Part shown: positions 20,032-32,000 of the stretch, one piece after another
How the letters are laid out: each line of letters begins with the position of its first letter
Position numbering within the stretch: the first letter of the stretch is position 1
Assembly (NCBI GenBank): GCA_964589175.1
Contig: CAZPRY010000002.1
Location: 124,001-188,000 of the forward strand
DNA from: CAZPRY01 sp964589175
GTDB lineage: Bacteria > Fidelibacterota > UBA2242
Direction of reading: 5' to 3'
DNA length: 64,000 nucleotides
Notes under the pieces: model-generated
Database searches by the model: none
What the model saw: the letters and a program-made list of their open reading frames with translations, nothing else
Told to the model about the DNA's origin: nothing
Made by a program: the position numbers and the translations under genes

Positions 20032-23000
20032 ATGAGGAAATTTACTACCGGAATCGCGACGTATCTGTTTTTGGTTTGCTTCCTTTCCAATCATCTTTCA
20101 GCGGAGATATCCGGCGATACTTTCCAGAGCCAGGCTGAGCAAATTTACCGGAGTTATCAGTCCTCCCCGGTTCCCGAGCCCCAAAAGCTCGAACCGGTAG
20201 GAGAATTTTATCTTGCCGATCCTGAAGAAGTATATCTGATGTCGACTACCAAGGGCGCGAGCCAATCGGTCACGATCTGGGACCCGCAGGGCCGAACCAC
20301 ACCGCCAACATCGAATTTGTGTACCTGGGGCTATCAGAATATGGTGGTTGACAAATCCGCCAGTGTAACCATCGCCGAAGCATCCGTTATTAATTCGATT
20401 GCCTTCCAGTGTTACTATACCGGAACCGGCGGCACCTGGACCGTCTATTTAAACGGCAACCAGATTGGTTCGGCAGCCAATCCCACATCTGTTACATCTT
20501 GTGATGCCGGCGCCGAATCCTGGCCGCTGATCATTATGATCGATGATGCCAATGCGCTGAACACACACTGGAACTCCGGCGGGGCGAATACTCTGACGGT
20601 TAAGTCAAGTTCGACGATATATCTTTCCTATCTCGGCGCCACGATCAGTTACGAAACCGATCTGCATGCGGAATTCTCATTGGCCTCAAAGAAGGTCGCC
20701 GTCGGTACGGAAATCAGTGTGAACGGTTCCGCTTCTTATTCGGATACCGACCAGGACATTGTTTCCTACAGCTGGAATTTCAACGACGGTACGACGGTTA
20801 ATGGAGTGACCGCCAGCCATGCTTATACCACTGCGGGTTTATATACGATTGTTTTGACAATCACCGACGAAAACAGTAAGTCGGCGGCCAGGAATGAATC
20901 CATATTCGTTTATGATCCCGGTCTCCCGAAAGTTGACATGAAAGTGGCTACGATGCCGAGTTATTCGCAAAGCATTACCTATGCGAACGCGGTGATTAAT
21001 GAACCAATCGAGGCCTGGGCTAAGGTGGCCGGGGGTACAGCGCCCTATTTTTATGAAATCGAGTTTGGTGACGGGACCGGCACATCCGGCGCGACGAACG
21101 ATCCCTCCTTTCTCGGATACAGTCACACCTACACCTCATCCGGCTCGAAATACATGACCCTGACGGTTATAGATAAATCCGGGAATTCCGAGTCCAAAGA
21201 AGCCGTGATTCGGGTATACCAGGAGGCAACCCAAAACATTGAAGTCAATATAGCTATTGAGAAAGCGCTTCTTTTTCTCTATAAAAACCAGAGTGCTTCG
21301 GGAAATTGGCACGATACCGGCGAATACGGTGTCGCCGCCACGGGTCTTTCTATCTTAGCATTTCAAGAAAACGGGCATTTACCGACAAACGATCCGGAAA
21401 TTGATGTTTATGCCCAGACGGCGAAGGACGGTCTTGACTGGCTGCTGACGCAGTCGAATAACACAGTGACCAGTATCTCTACTCAGACCGATGGCAATCC
21501 CGATGCCAATGGCAACGGGAAGGGGGCCCTGCTTTATAACAATACCTACGCGAATGCCTGTGGCCTCCTCGGGATAATCGGCGGCTTCCGCAGTGTGGCG
21601 GATGCGCAGGCTTATTCGATCACTAGTGGCGCCTTTAATGGCATGAGCGTCTATGACGTAATTTGTGACGCTACGGACCAACTGTACTACTGCCAGGGCG
21701 ATGGGTCCAACAAAGGGGCCTGGCAGTATAGTGTTAATACCAGCGCCAGCGGTTCTTATGATGGCTCGGCCCAGCAATGGCCGGTTCTGGTTCTAAAAGC
21801 ATTCGAGGATTCCTGGGGAATGACTATTCCGTCATGGGTGCGAGACAATATAAAATACGCCTTTCAGAAACTGCAGAATTCCGAGGGTGGCTGTGGCTAC
21901 GGATCCAGTAGCAGTTGGGTCAATACAGCCAAAACGGGTGGAATGTTGGTTGCTTATTCGCTGACAGGTTCCGGTCTTGGGGATTCGGAAGTAGACAAAG
22001 GCTACAGCTATCTGGGAAAATATTGGCTGAACGCTCCCGATTCTTATGGAACGAATGGCGGCTGGGGTAGTGATTTATATGCGATGTATGGTATAAAAAA
22101 GGGTTTACAGCTGCAGGGAGTGGAAACCGTTATCCTTCCCTCTAAAAGCCAACGTGTATGGTATGATGATTTATCAGCTTGGTTGCTGGGGGACGATACG
22201 ACTCTCCCTTCCGATTATGCGACAAGTTATCGAAGCGACGGTTACGCCTTTGGGCAGAAGAGCGATGGATCGTGGAGCAGCAGTAACGGTTATGTTAGTT
22301 CAGGGGTTGGTGTACCGACCACCACCGCGCACGGTATTCTGATATTGACCAATGCCGTTACTCAACCGTTACCCGTAGCTGTAGTATCAACAATCGGAGA
22401 CCAGCCGGAGGATACCGGATTTCAGATAGACGGCAGCCGTTCATACCATATGAATCAGGATAAATCCCTGGTTGAGTGGTTATGGGATTGGGATGCCGAC
22501 GATGGCCTGGATTGGAATAATCCGGATGGTCGGGGGCAGAGACCTACGAATTCCGGTTATGCCAGCGCAGGGACCTATACAATTACGTTACGTGTAAAGG
22601 ACGACAGCGATTCACCTCTGTATGCAACCAAAACCGTAACAGTCAATGTCACAGCCGGTAATCATCCCCCGGTTGCCGTCGCTATTCCACAGAGTCAGTT
22701 GCCCAGCTATGCCGGGCGGGTGGGCGCCCAAATTATCCTGAATGCCAGCGATTCCTACGATCCCGATCCGGGTGATCAGATCGTCCTGTATGAGTGGGAT
22801 ACCGATGGTGATGGTCAATATGATGACGGTACCGGGGTGACCACAAATATGCAGTTCGGGGCGAAATATACGGGCCAGGTGGGCCTGAAAGTGACCGACA
22901 ATAACGGCGCGGCCAGCACGAACACAGCCTATATTGATATCCAGGCTTCCTATACCGATACCTATATTGACGAGTTCTCAGCCTCACGTATTCTGGAAGG

Positions 23001-26000
23001 CATGACCACAGTGGACCTGCATCTGGTTTTTCAGAGTGATCCGGAATCGCAGGTGGATGTCAGCAACGCCCTTGTTCGCTTTTTCGACGAAAATCCGTTC
23101 ACTACCGGAAACCGTTTCGGAGATAACTACTCTGTCAATCTGCCGGTTGGCGGGTCGGCGACGCTTGATATCAACCTGACGATTCCCACCGGTCTGAACC
23201 GGGTTTACGCCTACCTGGATGCCAACCAGAATGTGGTGGAATGGGATGAGAGCAATAACCTGGCTTACGTGGATATCCTGTACGGCTATGCCAGCGACGA
23301 TCAGGTCACAGCCAGCAAGAACAGCCCGATAACATTGAACGTGTTAGTAAACGATCACAGAGAAGACGGCTATTCGCCTTCGATCAAATCGATTACCCAA
23401 CCCGGTCACGGAACGACCCAGATCGTCAATGCCCAGGAGGGTACGATTCTCTATACACCGGCCCAGGATTACATCGGTGCGGATCAGTTTACCTATACGA
23501 TTCCCACGCCGTTGAGTGGTGACGACGATGCCACCGTTTCGATTAATGTGATCGATAACGATCTCCCGCAAATCGTGAACAATACCGGGATCTCGGTGGA
23601 AAACGGTCTGTCAGCCGCTATTACGAACGCCAGGTTAAAAGCAACCGATACGGAAACCAATGATGCAGCCCTGGTTTTTAAGGTGATCACGGCACCCGTG
23701 AACGGCTCTCTGAAAAAAAGCGGCAGCTCCCTGGTTGCCAATAAAACCTTCACCCAGGCCGATATCGATAACGATCTGATTATCTATACCCACAGCGGGA
23801 CTGCAACAAACACGGACCAGTTTACCTTTACTGTGACCGACGGCGACAATGCCTCGACATCGGTGAATACATTCAGCATTACCATCGGCGTTACCGCCCA
23901 ACCACCCATAGTCAGTATTCCAGCCGCGCAGGTAATCAACGAAGATAGCGAACTGGTATTCTCAGATGGAAACGGCAACCGGATTTCAATCAGCGATGCG
24001 GATGCCGGCAATGCACCGCTGCAATTGTCCCTCAATGTTACCAACGGCACTGTCTCCCTGAGCGGCGTGGCCGGATTGACCTTCACAAATGGCGATGGAA
24101 CGGCCGATGCGAATCTAGCTTTCATCGGGACCCTAACCAATATCAACGCTGCTTTAAACGGCCTGGTTTTTGGACCGACCTTGAATTTTCACGGATCGGC
24201 CTCGATTCAGATTTCAGGCGACGATGAAGTTGCCGTAAAAAAGGGTAGCAAATCCACGGATTCCGAGACCATCAGTATCACTGTGAATGCCGTCAATGAC
24301 GCCCCTGTTCTGGATAGCGCTCCGACTCCCGCACTCAGCGCCATAAACGAGGATAATTTTACGAGCGGCGGCAATACCGTTGCGGAGATGGTCGTCGACG
24401 GTTCGATTACCGATCCGGACGGTGAAGCCGTTGAAGCAATTGCCGTTGTTTCGGTGGATAACACCAATGGAGATTGGCAGTATTCTACGAACGGTGGAAG
24501 CTCGTGGCTTCCATTCGCCAGTCAGAGCAAGGGGACGGTGAGTAAATCGAAGACTCCCACGCCGGGCCTGGGTCGCGAAAAGGAGCCGCAGAATTCAGTG
24601 GTTATGGGCGGAGTTGTCGATCTGTTGACAACCGCCCGTCTTCTGGACAGCAATCATAAGATCCGATTTGTGCCGAATGCCAATTACAATGCTACGGCCA
24701 ACCTTACTTTCAAGGCCTGGGATAAGACCAGCGGTGCTCCCGGGGGAACCGCGGATGCCAGTTCGGGCGGCGGCGGCAGTACGTTCAGTTCGAACAGCGA
24801 TGCGGCGGCCATCACGGTCAATCCGATCGCCGATACACCTTCGCTTACAAATGCTTCCACTTGGGAGGATGTACAGACGACGGCTGGGCTGGTGATCAGC
24901 CGCAATGTTTCGGACGGCGCGGAAGTTACCCATTTCAAGATCATCTCCTTTTCGGGCGGAGCACTCTTTCAGAACGACGGCACAAGCACCCTTGCAGTGG
25001 GCGATTTCATCACATTTGCCCAGGGCAATGCGGGACTGAAATTCACTCCCGCACAGAATGCGGTCGCAAATGGCATGGTGACGATTCGGGCCGCTACGGC
25101 CGCTAATGATGCCGGATTGGGCGGCGATAACGCCAGTGCTACGGTTACGATAACGGCCGTCAATGACGAGCCCTCATTTACCAAGGGTGCCGACCAGGAT
25201 GTCCTGGAGGACACCGGGACAAAGACGGTGAACGGCTGGGCGACGAATCTCTCCAGGGGTCCAGCCGATGAAAGCGCTCAGACATTGGTCTTTACTGTGA
25301 CCAACGATAACAATGACCTGTTTGCGATCCGGCCGGCGATCAGCGCCAGCGGAACGCTCACTTTTACACCGGCGAATAACATTAATGGCTCAGCTATAGT
25401 TTCGGTTGTATTGATGGATAATGGCGGTACTGCCAATGGTGGTGATGATGCTTCGCCGACCCAAACTTTTACAATTACGATTACGACGGTGAATGATGAA
25501 CCGTCGTTCACCAAGGGTGCCGATCAGGAAGTTTTGGAAGACGCCGGAGCGCAGACCATCAATAGCTGGGCGACCAACCTGTCCAAAGGCCCGGCCAATG
25601 AATCCGGCCAGACGCTGGGTTTTATCGTGTCCAGTGACAACAACGCTCTCTTTACTGCGCAACCGGCCATTGATGCGACCGGAAAATTGACGTATACAGC
25701 AGCCGGTAACGCCAATGGAACAGCGACGGTTTCGGTTGTTTTGAAAGACAATGGCGGCACAGCCAACGGCGGCGATGATTCTTCGCCGGCTCAAACTTTC
25801 ACAATTACGATTACGAACATTAATGACGAGCCGTCATTTACCAAAGGTGCCGACCAGGAAGTAGCGGAAGACGCAGGGGCGCAGACTGTCAGCGGCTGGG
25901 CAACAAACCTTTCCAGGGGGCCAGCGAATGAAGACGGGCAAGCGCTGTCTTTCATCGTAACGAACAAGCACGCCGATCTTTTCGCGGTTCAGCCGGCGCT

Positions 26001-29000
26001 CGCGGCGAATGGCACACTCACCTATACACCGGCCAATGACGCCAACGGAGCGGATACGCTTACGGTCGTTCTGAAAGATAATGGCGGTACGGCCAATGGC
26101 GGTGATGATACTTACGCTCCCCAAAACTTCATTATTACGATTCTGAGTGTGAATGATGAACCGTCTTTTGTGAAGGGCGCTAATCAGGAAATTCTGGAGG
26201 ATGCCGGGGCCCAGGCGGTCAACAACTGGGCGACCAATCTTTCCAAAGGCCCGGCCGACGAAAACGGGCAGACATTGGCCTTTGAACTCAGCAATGATGC
26301 CAATGCACTTTTTGCCGTACAGCCGTCGATTGACGCAACCGGTAAATTATCCTACACGCCGAAAGACGATGCTAATGGCCTGGCGATCGTGACCGTCTTC
26401 CTGAAGGACAACGGCGGCATTGCCAACAGTGGCGATGACACATCGCCGGCTCAGACATTTACGATCTCAGTAACGCCCGTCAATGACGTACCTTCTTTTA
26501 CGAAGGGCGCCGATCTACAGGTGAAAGAGGATTCCGGCATGCAGACGGTCAACGGCTGGGCGACCAATCTTTCCAAAGGCCCGGCCGACGAAAACGGGCA
26601 GACTTTGACTTTTGCCGTTGCAAACAACAACAACAATCTTTTCGCGATTCAGCCCGCTATCGACGCCAACGGTACCCTGAAATACACTACGGCAACTGCC
26701 ACTAACGGGGCGGCCGAGGTGACCGTGACGCTAAAGGATGATGGTGGCACCGCTAACGGCGGCGACGACGAAAGCGATGCGCAGACTTTCACGATTACGG
26801 TCCAGGCGGTCAATGATGCCCCGACTATTGATACCGTCACTGACCAGGTTATCACAGAGGATTGCCCGACTCAAATGATCCGGCTGACCGGGCTCTCGGA
26901 CGGAGATGCGGACCTGGTTCAGAACCTGACCGTGAAGGCCACCAGCTCCAATATATATGTGATTCCAACGCCAACGGTGGTATATAACCAGGGCGACACG
27001 ACGGCCAATCTGTACATGACCCCCCCCAAAGGTATCAACGGAAGCGTCGTCATTACCGTGACGGTGAGCGATGACGGCGGTACAGCCAATGGCGGCGATA
27101 ATGATAGCTGGACATCTTTTAACGTAGCCGTCATTCCCGTGAACGACGCGCCCTCGATCAATCCGGTTCAGGATGTCACCGTGCTCGAGGATGCTGCGGC
27201 TCAGACGGTGAATCTTACGGGCATCTCGGATGGCGATCCGGATCTGAACCAGCAGATCGAGATTTCGATGACGACGGATAATGCGGACTTATTCAAGAGT
27301 TTAGTGCTGCAGTACACCCCGGGTGCAGCGCAGGGAGCCGTGCTGTTTACGCCCGAAGAAAATGCCAATGGCAGTGCCGCGATCTCTATAAAATTGAAGG
27401 ATGACGGCGGCCGCGAAAATGGCGGCACGGATTCCACGCTAATCAGCTTTCAAGTCTCGGTTCAGGCGGTGAACGACACGCCGGCATTGACCTCTCCGCT
27501 GAATGCTCAGGCTGTGGAGCACGAGTTGTTTCGCTATACCGCGACCGGCGAGGATGTCGAGGGTGGGCAGCTGCAATTCGGTTTTCTGAATCTGCCCGCC
27601 TGGCTGGAAGAGAGTAAGGGCAATACGGTCAGCGGCGTACCTGCCGAAGGCTGCCGGGATACACTCTTTCAGGTAGTCGTTTCGGATGGAGAAATGCGCG
27701 ACACTGCAACCGTTCGGATAACCATACAATCCGTAAACGATGCCCCCTATTTTACCTCATCAGCGGCGGTCGAAGCGACCGAGGATATTCTCTTGGCTTA
27801 CCTTGCCGCAGCTATTGATCCCGAGGATTCGACCCTGGCTTACAAGTTTGCGAATCTACCTTCCTGGCTGAGCCAGAGTGCCGCTAACGCTGTTTCCGGG
27901 ACTCCGCCCGAAGGTGCCCGGAATACAAGTTTCCGTATTTACTGTTCGGATGGGGAATTCAGCGATACGCTGGAGGTTGCCGTTACGGTGATTGCGGTAA
28001 ATGACCCGCCCCGGATTACCTCAGCCGGACAGGTTGAGGCTACGGAGGATATTAACTTCAGTTATACGCTACTGGCCCAGGATCCGGACTCTCCGAATTT
28101 GATCTATCGCTTCGAATCGGTACCCGGCTGGCTCACGGTACGGGAGACCGTGAAACTGATTGGCCGGCCGCTGGAAGGCGATCCGGATGCAAGCTTCCGG
28201 GCGATCGTTTCCGACGGAGAATTCGAGGACACGTTGGACGTTTTCATTGCCGTGACTGCGGTGAACGATCCGCCTGTTTTTACCTCGTCTGGATTGCTTG
28301 AAGCGACCGAAGATATTGAATTTGTCTATACGGTTGTAGCCGTTGATCCCGAAGATTCGACGCTGACCTACCAGTTTAGCGATTTACCGTCATGGCTGCA
28401 GCAAACCGGCCCGGGAACGGTTAAGGGAACGCCCGCAGAGGGCGTCCGCGATACGAGTTTCAGCATTTTGGTCAGCGACGGCGAACTAAGCACGGCACTC
28501 ATCGTGACCATTAAAGCCATAGCGGTGAACGATGCGCCCTATTTCACATCGGCGGCCAGCATCCAGGCCAGCGAGAACCAGCCGTTTGCCTACACGGCCG
28601 AAGCCGCTGACCCGGAGCATTCGACGCTGAGTTATTCGTTTAGCGACCTGGCGAGCTGGATGAGCGCCGCGGGACAGAATGTGAGCGGAACGCCGCCGGA
28701 AGGCACGCGCACCGGCACCTTCATGGCCTATGTGAGCGATGGCGAAATGGGAGATACCCTGCAGGTCACGGTCAATGTTCAATCGGTGAACGACGCGCCC
28801 TATTTCACCTGCGTGGGTTTCGTCGAGGCGACCGAAGATATTCCGTTCACCTTTACGGTGACGGCTGAAGATCTCGAAGGCGCAACGCTGAGTTACGAGT
28901 TTAGTGGTCTGCCCGCCTGGCTGGCGATCGAGGGCTCCAATACGGTAGCGGGAACTCCCCGGGAAGGTCAGTCGGACACCAGTTTTACTATTGTCGTCAG

Positions 29001-32000
29001 TGATGGCGTCAATAGTGCCACGATGACCATCATGATCAATGTTCGGCCGGTCAACGATCCGCCTGTTTTTTCGGAGGAAACCGAGCAGCTGTATGCCCTT
29101 GAAAATGTGAATTTCGAATTCACGGCGCATGCCGAAGATCCCGATAACAGCGAGCTGACGTATACGTTCATGTCGCTGCCCGGTTGGCTGAGCATTAATG
29201 GTGCGGGCCAACTTTCCGGCGTACCGCTTGCCGGTGCACCCAACGTCTCTTTTACGGCAATCGCAAGCGACGGCGAGTTCAGCGATACGCTACAGGTAAA
29301 AATAATCATCCGCGGCCAAAACGAAGCACTTGTCATCACTTCATCCGCTGTGGCTACGGCCGTGGAGGACGAGACCTTCCACTATACCGCCACCGCCAAT
29401 CGCCTGAATAAAGCCGCAATTGCCTACAGTTTTGTTAATCTTTCTAGCTGGTTGCAGGCCGCTGCGGATTCGGTCTTCGGGACGCCCCGCGAAGGCGTGT
29501 TGAATGGCGCTTTCCGGGTCATCGCTTCAGACGGTGAATTGGCGGATACGCTGGACGTGACCATTCAGGTTACACCGGTCAACGATGCGCCCGTCACAAC
29601 CCCGCTTCCGAGGCAGATCATCTACACCTACGGCAGCTTCGAGCCGATTTTGCTGGATCGTTATGTCAGCGACGTGGATAATCCGGACGCCCAAATGAAA
29701 TGGACGGCCTCCGGGAGCCAGAACCTGAATATTGTCATCGACGATTTTCGGCGCGCCACTGTGACGCGCAAGGTGGAAGGCTGGACCGGAACGGAGACGG
29801 TGACATTTACCGTGAAGGACCCGGGTGACTCTACGGCCCAAGCCGCAGGGACCTTTACGGTACTCGCGGCAAATCCGCCGTCGATGGATGTGATCGGCGA
29901 TATCACCATCATCGAGGATGTTCCCAAGTCACTGTTTCTTACGGGTCTGAATCCGGGAGTGACAACGGCCGCGAAGGGCCTGTCGATTTCGGCATTCTCG
30001 TTCGATACGGACCTGCTGCCGCATCCGCAGGTGAATTATAATTTCCCGGATAATGTGGCGGAATTGCGCCTGATAAACACGTACAATCAGAATGGCGAAA
30101 CCAAGGTTCGCCTGACGATGGACAACGGTTTGCAGGAGAACAATATTTTCACGATAGATTTTAACGTGTCGGTAATCCCGGCCAACGATCCGCCGACCAT
30201 GGACAATCCGGCCAACCAGATCATCGAGATCGATGCCGATACGCAGTACGTCCAGATTACCGGGATTGGGCCCGGCGCCGAGAACGAGTACCAGACATTG
30301 AGCCTGTCGGTGAACTCGAATAACCATGCCCTCATCGAGTTCCTGAGGGCCAGTCTCAACCAGGGCGCGACGAAGGGGCTGAACGGGACCAAATCGAACC
30401 AGCTGGGCGTCGTCAAATATCTGCCTACCCGGGGAATGGACGGCCTGGCTTTGATTACCCTGGCCCTGAGTGACAACGAGCAGGTGAATAGTCTGACCCA
30501 GGAGAGTTTCTTCATCGCGGTAAACGCCCTGGAGCCCTGGATGGATCCGCTGGCGGATATCACGATTGACGAGGATGAGTCGCTTGTGAATGTGCCCCTG
30601 ACGGGGATCAGCGGCGGCGTCTGGGAAATCGTACGCAATATGGAATTGTTATTCTTTACCAATAAAAACGAGCTGATCTCCAGTACGGTTCTCGATTATA
30701 CGTACGGCAGCAGCTCGGGAAACCTGGCGATCATACCGCGGCAAAACAAGAACGGTAAAGCCAGTATCGCCGTCATGCTGAAGGTCACTTCCATCAGCGG
30801 CAAGATCAAAACTTTTACGCGTCTTTTCTCGCTGAATATTGTACCGATCAACGATCCGCCCAACCTGGATGCGATCGCCGATATCTCGATTCTCGAAGAC
30901 GCCGGGAATTCGACCCTGACTCTGACCGGCATCAATACCGGCGCGCCGAACGAGGTTCAGACGCTTACACTGAGCGCCATCTCGAACAACACGTCGTTGA
31001 TTTCGAACCCGGTCATCGATTATGAGAGTGGTTCGACCAACTCCGTTCTGCAGTATGCGCCGCTTAAGGACCAGAACGGCCACGTGGAAATCACGGTTTA
31101 TGTCAATGACGGCGGCCTGGAAAACAACATTACCCAGAGAACATTCGCCATCAATGTGCAGGCGGTGAACGATGCGCCGACCCTGGATAAACTCTATAAT
31201 CTTCCGCTGGAAAGTTCCGAAGCGGCCCGAACGTTCAGCATCCCGCTGACCGGAATCAGTACCGGAGCGGTTAACGAGCCGGATCTCCTGAGCATTACGT
31301 CGCTTTCCGATAAACCGACGATTATTCCGATTCCGGAGATTGTCTACACATCGCCGAATGCGACCGGGGAATTGAAGTTGAATATTCCGGCGGGCGCAAT
31401 GGGCGCGTCGATGATCACTATAACAGTGAACGATGGCCAGGCCCTGAACCAGACGATCAACCGCAAATTTTCGGTCATGATCAGCTCCCCGCAGGCCCCC
31501 TCGATGAACAGTATCGCGGATCTTACGATTGACGAAGATGCCGAAGAGCAGACGGTGAATCTCACGGGGATAACCGGTGGAAGCCTGGCGGGTGACATTC
31601 AGGTGATTGCCGTCTGTGAAGACACATCGCTGATCTGTGGGACGCGGGTGATTTATGAGAGTCCGCGGGAGGAAGCTGTCCTGAAATTCACGCCGCAGCC
31701 GGATCAGTTCGGTAAAGTCGATCTGGTTGTGACGGTGGAACAGGGCGGTTTCGAAAGCACGGAAATATTCGGTGTGGAAGTCCGCAAGGTAAACGACATG
31801 CCGACCCTCGATGAAATCAATACGGTCACAATTTTGGAAGATGCTTCCGGATATCTGCAAACCCTGACCGGTATCGGCTCTGGCGCTCCCAACGAGTACC
31901 AAAATTTGACGATCAAAGCCACCGCCGCGAATCCGGCGCTTTTCCGGAACCTGTCGATCAATTACGAGAGTCCGACGGCCAGCGGTGGATTGTGGATGAT

